Origin: Marseilla massiliensis
GTDB lineage: Bacteria > Bacteroidota > Bacteroidia > Bacteroidales > Bacteroidaceae
Length of the DNA: 64,000 nt
NCBI RefSeq assembly: GCF_016899955.1
Contig: NZ_JACJJL010000008.1
Coordinates: 98,936 to 162,935 of the forward strand
Direction: 5' to 3'
Part shown: piece after piece, positions 1 to 8,433 of the stretch
Layout: each line of letters opens with the position of its first letter
Position numbering within the stretch: the first letter of the stretch is position 1
Notes under the pieces: generated by a model
Database searches by the model: none
What the model saw: only the letters and a program-made list of their open reading frames with translations
Told to the model about the DNA's origin: nothing
Made by a program: the position numbers and the translations under genes

Positions 1-237
1 ACAAACAGAACATATCTGATTGCTTATATAAAGGAGAAATATAAGGTCTCATTCTGTGAATGGATAACCGGACTAAGACTGGAATACGCCAAAAAACTAC
101 TGAAGGGACATCCCGAAATGAGTGTGCAGAAATTGGCTGAATCATCAGGCTTCTTATCCCGTAGTTACTTCATCAAATCTTTTACCAAGAAAGAAGGATA
201 CACACCGGCCAAGTGGAGAAAAGCCAATATGGAGTAA
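1..237 (+). CDS. AraC-family regulator, C-terminal part
   Basis: The reading frame is open from the first base and ends with TAA at 235-237, so only the last 78 residues are present. They form the second half of an AraC/XylS DNA-binding domain: a helix followed by the second helix-turn-helix (VQKLAESSGFLSRSYFIKSF) and the closing FTKKEGYTPAKWRK motif typical of this family. The N-terminal sensor part lies outside the window. It is read in the same direction as the fimbria-type operon that starts 222 bases downstream, and regulators of this kind often stand beside fimbrillin operons in Bacteroidales. I infer that it controls that operon, perhaps through the direct repeats at 270-343. Confidence 0.85.
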   Translation, partial: TNRTYLIAYIKEKYKVSFCEWITGLRLEYAKKLLKGHPEMSVQKLAESSGFLSRSYFIKSFTKKEGYTPAKWRKANME

Positions 238-269
238 TTTTATGATAAAACCAGAATTTTCTATTGACT

Positions 270-343
270 AAAAGTGCTCTATTGACAAAATAAAAGTGCT
301 CAATCAGCAAAAAAGTGCTCATACAACAATTTGAAAAGTGCTC
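270..343 (+). promoter_or_regulatory. Four direct repeats, probable regulator binding sites
   Basis: The ten-base unit AAAAGTGCTC occurs four times in the same orientation, at 270-279, 292-301, 311-320 and 334-343. The start-to-start spacing is 22, 19 and 23 bases, close to two DNA turns, so all copies lie roughly on one face of the helix. The array ends 55 bases before the -33 element of the next promoter. AraC-family proteins bind direct repeats about 21 bases apart, and an AraC-type gene ends just upstream, so I infer an activator-binding array. No coding frame is visible in 238-458. Confidence 0.7.
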
Positions 344-397
344 AATCGGCAAATAGTATAAAACGCTAAAATTTTGCAGAAAAAGTTTTTGTAATAT

Positions 398-428
398 TTT
401 GGGCGCTGAATGGCATTTATTACCTTTG
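398..428 (+). promoter_or_regulatory. Bacteroides-type promoter of the fimbria-type operon
   Basis: TTTG at 398-401 is separated by exactly 19 bases from TACCTTTG at 421-428, an exact fit to the Bacteroidetes -33/-7 consensus. Transcription would start near 435. This excludes an upstream TTG (399) as start codon of the following gene and supports the ATG at 459. Confidence 0.8.
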
Positions 429-458
429 GGGAAGACAAAGATAATAATTCAAGTTTAT

Positions 459-1559
459 ATGAGCAGAAAAATCACTTTTCTTACCCTGTTTCTGTGGCTG
501 ACGGCAGTAACTTTTCCTGTCTTTGCGCAGCAGAAAGCAGACACGACCTACACCTTCCGCTTCGTGCCGCAGAAGGACATGTTCTATGTTCCCTGGAACG
601 GCAATGACATGGAACTCGCCCGTCTGCTGGAGTGCATTGAAAGCAACAAGACGGACATTCTTGACGGCAAGTTGCCGCTTTATGTCGATGGCTACTGCAA
701 TTCCTTGAATGGCGAAAAAGAAAACCTCGCGATAGCCAAAATTCGCTCGAACCGTGTGAAATCCGAACTGATTATCCGTGCGGAAATCAAGGAAGAAAAC
801 TTTATCACCCGCAACCATGCGACAGAGGGAGACTTTGTCACTGTGCGCCTAACGATGCCGGTCAAGGAAACAGCCGCGACGGATGCGGAAGCGGAAGCAC
901 GACGCAAGGCGGAAGCCGAACGACTGGAAGCCGAGAAGCGTGCCGAACAGGAACGACTTGCCGAAGAGCAGCGCAAAGCGGAAGAAGCCCGACTTGCCGC
1001 TGAAAAGGCAGAGGCAGAGAAAGCCGCTCAACAAAATACACTTGCCGACATGCCGTCGGAAACCAAAATCACAAATGATTATCATCTCTCCCTGCGTGCC
1101 AACCTGTTGCGCTGGGCTACCCTGACACCCGATTTAGGACTTGAATGGCGCATCTGCCCGTCGTGGGGCATTGCCGTAAACGGCTCGTGGACTTCTTGGA
1201 CGTGGAGCGACAAGGACCGTCGCTATGCCCTCTTGGAAGTGGCTCCGGAAGTGCGTTACTACATGGGTGAGAAGAAAGCCTGGTATCTGGGTGCTATGTT
1301 CAAGGCCGGACAGTTCAACTACAAGCTCTCCGAAACAGGCAAGCAGGGCGACCTGATGGGTGGCGGCATCACTGCCGGCTACCAGCTGCGGCTGAACAAG
1401 GCATTAGATCTTGATTTCAACCTCGGCTTGGGCTACCTGAATGCCGACTATGAGAAATATGAAGTCATCGACGGTGTGCGCGTGCGCCGTGGCAACGAGA
1501 CAAAGGACTGGTGGGGCCCCCTCAATGCCGGTGTGACATTGGTATGGAAGTTATTCTAA
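459..1559 (+). CDS. DUF3575-domain protein of a fimbria-type operon
   Basis: The product has 366 residues. A signal peptide (about residues 1-23, ending VFAQQ) is followed by an N-terminal domain. Residues about 143-191 are an Ala/Glu/Lys/Arg-rich stretch built of AEAE and RKAE units, expected to form a long charged helix or coiled coil. The DUF3575 domain runs from about 209 to the end and looks like an outer-membrane beta-strand domain finishing in TLVWKLF. DUF3575 proteins commonly precede fimbrillin genes in Bacteroidales and are thought to serve in the cell envelope; the exact role is unknown. An ATG start is preferred because the promoter covers the alternative upstream TTG. It is probably the first gene of an operon running to 6990. 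Confidence 0.85.
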   Translation: MSRKITFLTLFLWLTAVTFPVFAQQKADTTYTFRFVPQKDMFYVPWNGNDMELARLLECIESNKTDILDGKLPLYVDGYCNSLNGEKENLAIAKIRSNRVKSELIIRAEIKEENFITRNHATEGDFVTVRLTMPVKETAATDAEAEARRKAEAERLEAEKRAEQERLAEEQRKAEEARLAAEKAEAEKAAQQNTLADMPSETKITNDYHLSLRANLLRWATLTPDLGLEWRICPSWGIAVNGSWTSWTWSDKDRRYALLEVAPEVRYYMGEKKAWYLGAMFKAGQFNYKLSETGKQGDLMGGGITAGYQLRLNKALDLDFNLGLGYLNADYEKYEVIDGVRVRRGNETKDWWGPLNAGVTLVWKLF

Positions 1560-1575
1560 CTCGGAGGAATCGAAT

Positions 1576-2463
1576 ATGAAAGCAAGACAATATATAAATA
1601 TGATGGGAATGGCAGCCGCCGTGCTGCTCTCTTCCTGCGTGAAGGACACGCTTTATGACACGCCGCATCCCGACTACGGGAAGATTGCGGTGACAGCCGA
1701 CTGGTCGACCCGCGGTGAGGGCATCGACATACCTGCCACATGGACGGTCAACATGGGCGACTATACGGGTACGGAGACTTCCGCCACCCATACACCCGAC
1801 CATCTGTTTGCTCCGGGCAACTACACCCTTGCGGTGTGGAACCCAGCTGAAGGAATCACGGTAAGCGGCACCACCGCCACCGTTGCCGCAGCCACGGGAA
1901 ACCGGGCAGGCACGGATGCCTTTGTGAACAATACTCCGGGATGGTTCTTCACCTATACGGAACAGTTGAGCATCGAGAAAGACAAGGACTATCCGCTGAC
2001 CGCCGCAATGAAGCAGCAGGTACGCGAGCTGACGCTTGTCGTCGAACCGACGGGTGATGCCGCCGGACGCATCACGGAGATTATTGCCCATCTGACGGGT
2101 GCAGCCGGAACACTCGACTTCGCAACCGATACCTACGGAGCCGCTTCGAGCGTCGTACTGCCCTTCACCAAGATAACCGAAGGTGATGATGCCGGCAAGT
2201 GGAAAGCCACGGTGCGGCTGCTGGGTGTGACCGGCACGGAACAGTTGCTGACGGGCGAAATCCGCTATGCTGACGGCAACCCGACCCCCACCACGTTGAA
2301 AAGCGACCTTACGGAAGCTCTCAAGGAGTTCAACACCGGAAAGGGCGAATCGCTGACCCTCGGCGGAACGCTGGTTGAGACTCCCGAAGGCATGGAAGTG
2401 GACGGAGCCGGAATTACCGGCTGGGAAGAAGTGAAAGGTGATGATGTAAATGCCGATTTGTAA
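1576..2463 (+). CDS. DUF5119/FimB-like lipoprotein
   Basis: The product has 295 residues with a lipoprotein signal peptide; the lipobox is LLSSC with Cys21. The mature part opens with a stretch resembling DUF5119/FimB-type proteins (DTLYDTPHPDYGKIAVTADW), then a beta-rich body. A good ribosome binding site (GGAGGA) lies 8-13 bases before the ATG, and the gap to the preceding gene is only 16 bases. Proteins of this kind anchor or accompany fimbrial shafts in the outer membrane. I assign it from the lipobox, the opening motif and the neighbours; assignment to one exact family is uncertain. Confidence 0.7.
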   Translation: MKARQYINMMGMAAAVLLSSCVKDTLYDTPHPDYGKIAVTADWSTRGEGIDIPATWTVNMGDYTGTETSATHTPDHLFAPGNYTLAVWNPAEGITVSGTTATVAAATGNRAGTDAFVNNTPGWFFTYTEQLSIEKDKDYPLTAAMKQQVRELTLVVEPTGDAAGRITEIIAHLTGAAGTLDFATDTYGAASSVVLPFTKITEGDDAGKWKATVRLLGVTGTEQLLTGEIRYADGNPTPTTLKSDLTEALKEFNTGKGESLTLGGTLVETPEGMEVDGAGITGWEEVKGDDVNADL

Positions 2464-2483
2464 CTAATAAAATGACAGATATA

Positions 2484-3374
2484 ATGAAGACAAGATTTTT
2501 TGCACTTGCGGCGCTCGCCCTCGCACTGGCAGCCTGCAATAACGACAACGAGATTCTGAACAATGACGGTCCCGTGGCCGCCCGGTTTATCGCCGACATC
2601 GCCCCTGCCACCCGCGCCAGCGGAACCACATGGACTGGCGGAGACCGCATCGGCGTCACCGACATCGGCAACGATACTCGGTACGGCAACGTGCCTTTCA
2701 TCCTGAAGAACGGGAAATTTGAGGCAGAAGAAAAGGTCATCTATATCGAAGATGTAAAGACCCATACTTTCCGCGCCTACTATCCGTACAACGCAGCGGG
2801 AGGCACCCTCGCAGCCACGACCGATGCCACGGCACAGCAGAACCAGCCTGCCATCGACTTCCTCTTTGCCTCAGGAGCCACGGGAGACAAAAACAGCCCG
2901 GTAGTGAGCTTCACCGACAAAACGAAGGATGGCGGTGCAGACAACTCCTTCCACCACCGCATGAGCCGGATAACCCTTACCATCGAGGCGGGCGACGGCG
3001 TGGATTTCAGTGTGATCAAGCCTGAACGTTACACGCTGGACGGATTGAAACTCACCGGTACGTTCAACACGGCCGACGGCATTGCCACCGCAGACGACGG
3101 GGCACAGACCGGAGAACTGACCATGGAGCTGGCCGATGGCAACCTCACGTCATCGGTCATCCTCTTCCCGCAGACAGCTGCATCCCTGCCGTTGAATGTG
3201 AATTACAGAAGTCAGAATTATCGTGCCACGCTCACCGTGCCCGAAGGCGCACTGAAGGCAGGCAACAACTATACCTATACCGTCAAGGTACGCAATAGAG
3301 GCATTGAAGTCAGCCAAGCCACGATTGCGGCGTGGAACGAAATAGACGGCGGAGAAGTGGGTGCTGACCTGTAG
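2484..3374 (+). CDS. Fimbrillin-family lipoprotein
   Basis: The product has 296 residues. The lipobox LAAC (Cys18) is followed by a mature protein with the usual fimbrillin opening (ATRASGTTWTGGDRIGV) and a two-part beta-sandwich layout ending in NYTYTVKVRNRGIEV and a final AAWNEIDGGEVGADL, the typical closing segment of Mfa-like fimbrillins. Such proteins are exported, lipid-modified and, in characterised members, polymerise into a surface fimbria after proteolytic release. An in-frame ATG 12 bases earlier (2472) is possible; 2484 gives a more typical signal peptide. It lies 20 bases after the preceding lipoprotein gene. Confidence 0.85.
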   Translation: MKTRFFALAALALALAACNNDNEILNNDGPVAARFIADIAPATRASGTTWTGGDRIGVTDIGNDTRYGNVPFILKNGKFEAEEKVIYIEDVKTHTFRAYYPYNAAGGTLAATTDATAQQNQPAIDFLFASGATGDKNSPVVSFTDKTKDGGADNSFHHRMSRITLTIEAGDGVDFSVIKPERYTLDGLKLTGTFNTADGIATADDGAQTGELTMELADGNLTSSVILFPQTAASLPLNVNYRSQNYRATLTVPEGALKAGNNYTYTVKVRNRGIEVSQATIAAWNEIDGGEVGADL

Positions 3375-3404
3375 TCAGATACGAACCGATAAACGATAAG
3401 GAAT

Positions 3405-5156
3405 ATGAACATCAGACATGCATTATACCTGATACCGGCAGCGGCGGTGCTGCTTTTTGCGGCGACTGCCTGCACGCGGGATGACCTCGGCGGCGGCACG
3501 TTGCCCGAGGGCGAGTATCCATTGGTAATCCGCGCCACCGGCCTGCAAGCCGTGGCAACCCCTGCCTCCACCCGCGCCACCGTGGACGGCGACTGGCAGG
3601 GCATACAGACCGTAGCCCTCAGCGTGGGCGGCACGGTGAAGCAATACAATGTAACGGCATCCGATGCAGACGGCTACCGCTCCGCCACCCTGAGCAGCGA
3701 CACCGACCCGTTCTGGTGGACAAGCCGCGAGGACATCACCGTTTCGGCATGGTGGCCATACGGCACCACGATGCCCGATGTGGTAGTAAAGGCAGACCAA
3801 AGCACGAGGGAAGGCTTCGAGGGCAGCGACTTCATCTCTGCCGAAGCCCAGGCAGTGCAGTTCGACAACCCCACCTTGAAGTTCAGCCACCGCACGGCGC
3901 GTATAACGGTTCTTCTTAAACCGGGAGACGGCATCACGAGCGTGACGGGAGCCGATGTCTATGTGACCGGCTTGAGCACGGATAACAACAATCCCGCCAC
4001 TATCGAAACATACGCAGTGGGCGGCAACAGCTACGAGGCACTGACCGCCCCACAGACCGTTGCGAAAGGCGAGCCGTTCATCCGTGTGGAACTCGGCGGC
4101 GGCAACTTCTACTTCCGCCCGCAGAACGACGTCGTGCTGGAGGCGGGCAACCGCTATAAATATACCGTCAATGTGAACGCCACCGGCCTGACGCTGGAGG
4201 GTTGCACTATCGGCGACTGGGCTGACGGCGGCGGCGAGAGCGGCGCAGCCGAGGATTTGGGCTATAACTACGACACCAACACCAAGACCTACACGGTCTA
4301 TAACGCAGACGGCCTGCTGGCATGGAACGAAGCTGCACAAAAAGACCAATCGATAAATTGTACCCTCTCCGCCGACATCAACATGGCGGGTAAGGAATGG
4401 ACACGGATAGGCACAGACGAAAACAATTCATACAACGGTACCTTCGACGGTAACGGCAAGACCATCACTGGGCTGACCGTCAATCAGTCGGAAAAAAACT
4501 ATGCGGGTCTGTTCGGTTGTCTTGGTTCCGACGGCAAGGTGCAGAACCTGACGCTGGAAAATGTACATATATCTGGTGTCTTCTACGTTGGCAGCGTAGT
4601 GGGAACAAACTTTGGTACCGTGAGCGGCTGCACCGCCTCTGGAAATATCACGGGAACTGAAAGCTGTATCGGTGGTGTGGTGGGACAGAACAAAGGCACC
4701 GTGACCGGCTGCACTGTCTCGGGCAACATTTCCAGCAACCAATATACCGGCGGTGTGGTGGGAGAAAACTTCGGCACTGTGAGCGCCTGCTACCATGCCA
4801 CGGGAGATGTCACGGGAAATATCAACTATGTCGGCGGCGTGGTAGGATGGAACTATTACGGCACCGTGACCGCCTGTTACCATGTCAATGGAAATGTCAC
4901 GGCAACTTACAACTGGGTCGGTAGCGTGGCGGGATTCAACGGCGGCGTCGGTAGTGTGACCGCCTGCTACTGGAACGACAGTCCTGATCCCGGTATCGGA
5001 TACGACAATGGCAGCGGTCAAGCCACAAAAGTGGACGGCACAGACGTTACCTGGCAGACGGCAGTTGCCGCCATGAACACCGCCTTGCAGAGTGCCGGTT
5101 CAGAGTGGCGTTACAAACTCACCGGAGAACTGCCCACGCTGAAGAAAGAAGAATAA
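3405..5156 (+). CDS. Fimbrillin-like lipoprotein with GLUG repeats
   Basis: The product has 583 residues. The lipobox is at about 20-23 (Cys23). Residues about 30-280 form a fimbrillin-like domain that contains TRATVDGDWQGIQTVALSVG and DITVSAWWPYG. Residues about 370-525 hold five to six GLUG-type repeats with the pattern GGVVG.N.GTVTGCTVSGN, a beta-solenoid unit common in surface adhesins. I infer a minor or tip subunit that binds a surface ligand. It is closely related to the next gene, so the pair probably arose by duplication. The gap to the previous gene is 30 bases. Confidence 0.8.
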   Translation: MNIRHALYLIPAAAVLLFAATACTRDDLGGGTLPEGEYPLVIRATGLQAVATPASTRATVDGDWQGIQTVALSVGGTVKQYNVTASDADGYRSATLSSDTDPFWWTSREDITVSAWWPYGTTMPDVVVKADQSTREGFEGSDFISAEAQAVQFDNPTLKFSHRTARITVLLKPGDGITSVTGADVYVTGLSTDNNNPATIETYAVGGNSYEALTAPQTVAKGEPFIRVELGGGNFYFRPQNDVVLEAGNRYKYTVNVNATGLTLEGCTIGDWADGGGESGAAEDLGYNYDTNTKTYTVYNADGLLAWNEAAQKDQSINCTLSADINMAGKEWTRIGTDENNSYNGTFDGNGKTITGLTVNQSEKNYAGLFGCLGSDGKVQNLTLENVHISGVFYVGSVVGTNFGTVSGCTASGNITGTESCIGGVVGQNKGTVTGCTVSGNISSNQYTGGVVGENFGTVSACYHATGDVTGNINYVGGVVGWNYYGTVTACYHVNGNVTATYNWVGSVAGFNGGVGSVTACYWNDSPDPGIGYDNGSGQATKVDGTDVTWQTAVAAMNTALQSAGSEWRYKLTGELPTLKKEE

Positions 5157-5175
5157 CCCCTAAACAACACACATC

Positions 5176-6990
5176 ATGAAACGAACAACCATCCATATAT
5201 CCGCAGCCCTCGCCCTGCTGCTCGGCCTTGCCGCCTGCACGCAGGACGAAGCGGGCTTCCTGCCGGAAGGGGCGGAAGGCACACCCATCGTCTTCACCGC
5301 CACGGGGCTGAACCCCGACGCGACAGCCACCGCCGGCACCCGTGCCACCGTGGACGGGGACTGGGAGGGCGTGCAGAGCGTGGCAGTCCTGATGGACGGC
5401 ACGGTGAAGGCGTACGACGTGACGCCCTCCACCTCCGACAACACCGGCGCCACGCTGACCTCCACCGACCCGCACTACTGGACCAACCACGATAACATCA
5501 CCGTCACGGCGTGGTGGCCCTACACCGCTGGCGAGACAACCCCGCCTGCCGTGAAGGTAGCTGCCGACCAAAGTGCCCGGAAAGACTTCGAGGGCAGCGA
5601 CCTCATCGTAGCCGAGGAACAGACGGTGAGCTACGGCAACCCCACACTCCGCTTCACCCACGGCACGGCACGGGTCACCGTCGTTCTGACGGACTACACC
5701 GAGGAGCAGATGTTCGTGCGGCTGACAGGCCTCTCCACCGAGAATGGAAACCCGGCTGTAATCGCCCCGTATGACAAGGGCGGTGACACCTACACCGCCC
5801 TCGTCGCCCCGCAGACGGTGGCAACGGGCACAGCCTTCATCACCTGCAAATTCACCAATGGCAAGGTCTTCGTCTATAAGATGAAGAACGATACCGACTG
5901 GCAGGCGGGCGAGGAATATACCTACACCGTCTCCCTCGCTGCGGCAAAAGACCCGGGATACACCGTGTCGGAGGACGGCAAGACCTACACAGTCTATACC
6001 GCCGATGGCCTGCTGGCATGGAATAAGGCCGTGCAAAACGACCTCACGCTAAACTGTACCCTGACCGCCGACATCACCCTGACGGGGGAATGGACACCGA
6101 TAGGCACAGACTACAAAAACTCATACACCGGCACCTTCGACGGCGGCAACCATACCATATCGGGGCTGACCGTGAAGGGAAGTGACGAAAATGCGGGGCT
6201 GTTCGGCTACATCGGCAAAGATGGCGGCACGGTGAAGAACGTGGTGCTGGAGAATGTGCAGATAACAAGCGATTACCAGTATGGCTATGTCGGCGGCGTG
6301 GCAGGATATAGCCGGGGCAACATTGAAAACTGCTCGGTGTCGGGCAGTGTCAGCAGTCGCTGTACCGCAGGCGGCGTGGTGGGCCAGCAATTTGGCGGTT
6401 CCATCACCCTATGCGGCTCCTCGGCCACAGTGAAGGGAACGGGCGAAGTCGGCGGCGTGGCAGGTAAAACGGATAATAGTGCCACCCTGACAGCCTGCTA
6501 TGCCACAGGAAACGTGACCTTTGAAAGAGCCTCCACAATCAACACCTTCGCCGGCGGCGTGGTGGGATCTAACGGAACCGGCAGCATTCTCACCGCCTGC
6601 TATGCCACGGTCAACGTGACCGGTACAGGCACTGGAACCGGCTCTTGTTATGTAGGCGGCGTAACGGGAGACAATGCTTCGGGCACCCTGACCGCCTGCT
6701 ACCATGCTACAGGGACTGTCAGCGGTCCAGATGGAGCCACAGGCGGCGTAACGGGTCGAAACTATACATCACTCGGTGCCCCTGTCATCACCGCCTGCTA
6801 CTGGGGAGACAACGGTCAGGAACAAGGCATAGGCTATAATCAGGCGGGCACCATCGGCGGAACCGAGCAGGTGACGGACGGTAACTGGCAGAATGCCGCT
6901 AACGCCATGAACGCCGCATTGAACGCTGAAAGTTGGCGATACACATTTGAACCCGGCAATTCATTACCTCTATTGGTGCAGAATCCATAA
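5176..6990 (+). CDS. Fimbrillin-like lipoprotein with GLUG repeats, second copy
   Basis: The product has 604 residues with lipobox Cys21. It has the same plan as the gene before it: an N-terminal fimbrillin-like domain (TRATVDGDWEGVQSVAVLMD, then NITVTAWWPY) and GLUG-type repeats from about residue 340 to 540 (YVGGVAGYSRGNIENCSVSG and similar). The linker TYTVYTADGLLAWNKA is almost the same as in the first copy, while the repeats have diverged. I read the pair as paralogous adhesin or tip subunits. The gene ends 56 bases before the injection-system cluster, read in the same direction. Confidence 0.8.
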   Translation: MKRTTIHISAALALLLGLAACTQDEAGFLPEGAEGTPIVFTATGLNPDATATAGTRATVDGDWEGVQSVAVLMDGTVKAYDVTPSTSDNTGATLTSTDPHYWTNHDNITVTAWWPYTAGETTPPAVKVAADQSARKDFEGSDLIVAEEQTVSYGNPTLRFTHGTARVTVVLTDYTEEQMFVRLTGLSTENGNPAVIAPYDKGGDTYTALVAPQTVATGTAFITCKFTNGKVFVYKMKNDTDWQAGEEYTYTVSLAAAKDPGYTVSEDGKTYTVYTADGLLAWNKAVQNDLTLNCTLTADITLTGEWTPIGTDYKNSYTGTFDGGNHTISGLTVKGSDENAGLFGYIGKDGGTVKNVVLENVQITSDYQYGYVGGVAGYSRGNIENCSVSGSVSSRCTAGGVVGQQFGGSITLCGSSATVKGTGEVGGVAGKTDNSATLTACYATGNVTFERASTINTFAGGVVGSNGTGSILTACYATVNVTGTGTGTGSCYVGGVTGDNASGTLTACYHATGTVSGPDGATGGVTGRNYTSLGAPVITACYWGDNGQEQGIGYNQAGTIGGTEQVTDGNWQNAANAMNAALNAESWRYTFEPGNSLPLLVQNP

Positions 6991-7006
6991 AAAGGCAGCC
7001 CAAAAG

Positions 7007-7037
7007 TTTGGCTGATTGGATATAAAATAGTAAATTG
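7007..7037 (+). promoter_or_regulatory. Candidate promoter of the injection-system operon
   Basis: TTTG at 7007-7010 is followed after 20 bases by TAAATTG at 7031-7037. The first element and the spacing fit the Bacteroides pattern, but the -7 element is imperfect. This 56-base gap is the only obvious space for a promoter before the cluster. A small inverted repeat (CAGCC around 6996-7000 with GGCTG at 7010-7014) overlaps it and might instead help terminate the upstream operon. Confidence 0.35.
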
Positions 7038-7046
7038 TAGGCATTT

Positions 7047-7574
7047 ATGATACGCAAGATACTGACAACTTACGCTGCACGGCTGGATGAATATCTGGCC
7101 CGCTCACACCGGCAGCCCGAAGGGGTGGCCGAGGTCGGGCTGATAGGCTCTGCCGGCGAGCAATGCCCCAACAAGCTGGTGGTCTCTCTCGTTAATCTGG
7201 AACGGGAAGCCAGCGGCGACGGCGGCTATATGCAGCGTGCCGCAACCGGCTATGCCGGCAGACGTCAGCCGCTGCTGCTGAACATGCACATCATGATGGC
7301 GGCAGTATATGAAGACAAACGGTATGCCGAGGCGTTGTCAGTATTGTCCGATGCACTCACTTTCGTTCAGTCGCTGCCCCGGTTCGAGGTCGGCAATGAA
7401 AGTTATACTTTGGAACTGGTTCCCATGTCCACTACGGATCTGCACAACATCTGGACGACCATGGGAGGGCAGTATTACCCTTCGTTCATCTGCAAGGTTC
7501 GCGGACTGACAGTGGATTCCGCCGAAATCATGTCCGGCAGCAGCATGGCAGGAACTACGGATGTGAAAACATAA
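7047..7574 (+). CDS. DUF4255 protein, eCIS tail terminator (Afp16/Pvc16-like)
   Basis: The product has 175 residues and matches the DUF4255 (Pvc16 N-terminal) family: an opening helix (IRKILTTYAARLDEYL), LVVSLVNLERE, PLLLNMHIMMAA and a closing part with TTDLHNIWTTMGGQYYPS. In characterised extracellular contractile injection systems this protein caps the end of the tube and sheath away from the baseplate. The protein is short; larger relatives carry an additional C-terminal domain that is absent here. It is the first gene of the cluster, as often seen in Bacteroidetes systems. Confidence 0.85.
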   Translation: MIRKILTTYAARLDEYLARSHRQPEGVAEVGLIGSAGEQCPNKLVVSLVNLEREASGDGGYMQRAATGYAGRRQPLLLNMHIMMAAVYEDKRYAEALSVLSDALTFVQSLPRFEVGNESYTLELVPMSTTDLHNIWTTMGGQYYPSFICKVRGLTVDSAEIMSGSSMAGTTDVKT

Positions 7575-7595
7575 ATATAATCAAAAGTTAGATAT

Positions 7596-8381
7596 ATGGG
7601 CACTTATCGACCGTTATACAGCCTTCGTGTGGAGCACGACTACTATGACAATCTTGCCTGTCGTGCCCTCGCTTTCCGGCTCAAAGCCAGTGGGGTCGAT
7701 TTGTGCCGGCGAAGAGGACTGCTGTTCAGACAGACAGCGGTCAACGAGTGGACACTGTTGTATGACTGCGACAGTGCGGGGGTGGACACCTCTTCCGACA
7801 AGGTCGAAGCGGAACTCTGCATTACGGATCCGGCTTTCGTCCTGTTCACGGATTGGGCGGCACTGCGCCCCGAAAATGCCTATACCCTGGAGTTGCCTGC
7901 ATCACGCGATACGGTTGAGGCGGCAGAAGCCATCCGCGAATCCGCTGACAGAAGGCGTATCGGCAGCGGCTTCTGTTCGGTAAGCATCCTGATGACGGAG
8001 AAAATCCTTGCAGCCGCACAGAAAGAAAAACACAAGACCTGCACGCTTCGTTTCCATGCCCCGCAATGCAAATGGGAATACCTGCTGGTGCCCCGCGATG
8101 GAGGCAGCCCTGATCCCAGGCAATGCCGGATGGAAGAACAGGGCGGCACGCTGGCGTTCACGCCGTTCAAGACATTCAAAGCATACGGGCTGGAAGTGCT
8201 TCGCACCGTTTCACAGGAGGCTGTCCCCATGAAGGAACACTATGCCTACAGGCTCAAGGTGTTCTCGTCTGCAACAGGGAGCGGACGCAGGCAGGTATTG
8301 CTCAAGTACGTCCCGCCACCGGAACCGGGCAAGTTCCTGGATGCGGAACCGGGCCTGCTCAGGCAGGTCTGCTATCTCTAA
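7596..8381 (+). CDS. Unrecognised eCIS-associated protein
   Basis: The product has 261 residues without signal peptide or membrane segment. I do not recognise a named domain. It starts with GTYRPLYSLRVEHDYYDN and is rich in short beta-like stretches. The position between the terminator and sheath genes, with gaps of 21 and 52 bases, and the same strand, suggests a structural or assembly part of the particle. No function can be given from sequence alone. Confidence 0.6.
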   Translation: MGTYRPLYSLRVEHDYYDNLACRALAFRLKASGVDLCRRRGLLFRQTAVNEWTLLYDCDSAGVDTSSDKVEAELCITDPAFVLFTDWAALRPENAYTLELPASRDTVEAAEAIRESADRRRIGSGFCSVSILMTEKILAAAQKEKHKTCTLRFHAPQCKWEYLLVPRDGGSPDPRQCRMEEQGGTLAFTPFKTFKAYGLEVLRTVSQEAVPMKEHYAYRLKVFSSATGSGRRQVLLKYVPPPEPGKFLDAEPGLLRQVCYL

Positions 8382-8433
8382 TAAACTGAATATACCAGAT
8401 AACTGATTGTCTAACTATTTAAAACAAAAGCGT

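Noticed and set aside
399..458. Upstream TTG start giving a 20-residue longer DUF3575 protein
   Set aside because: The region is an exact Bacteroides promoter (398-428); the ATG at 459 starts a proper signal peptide.
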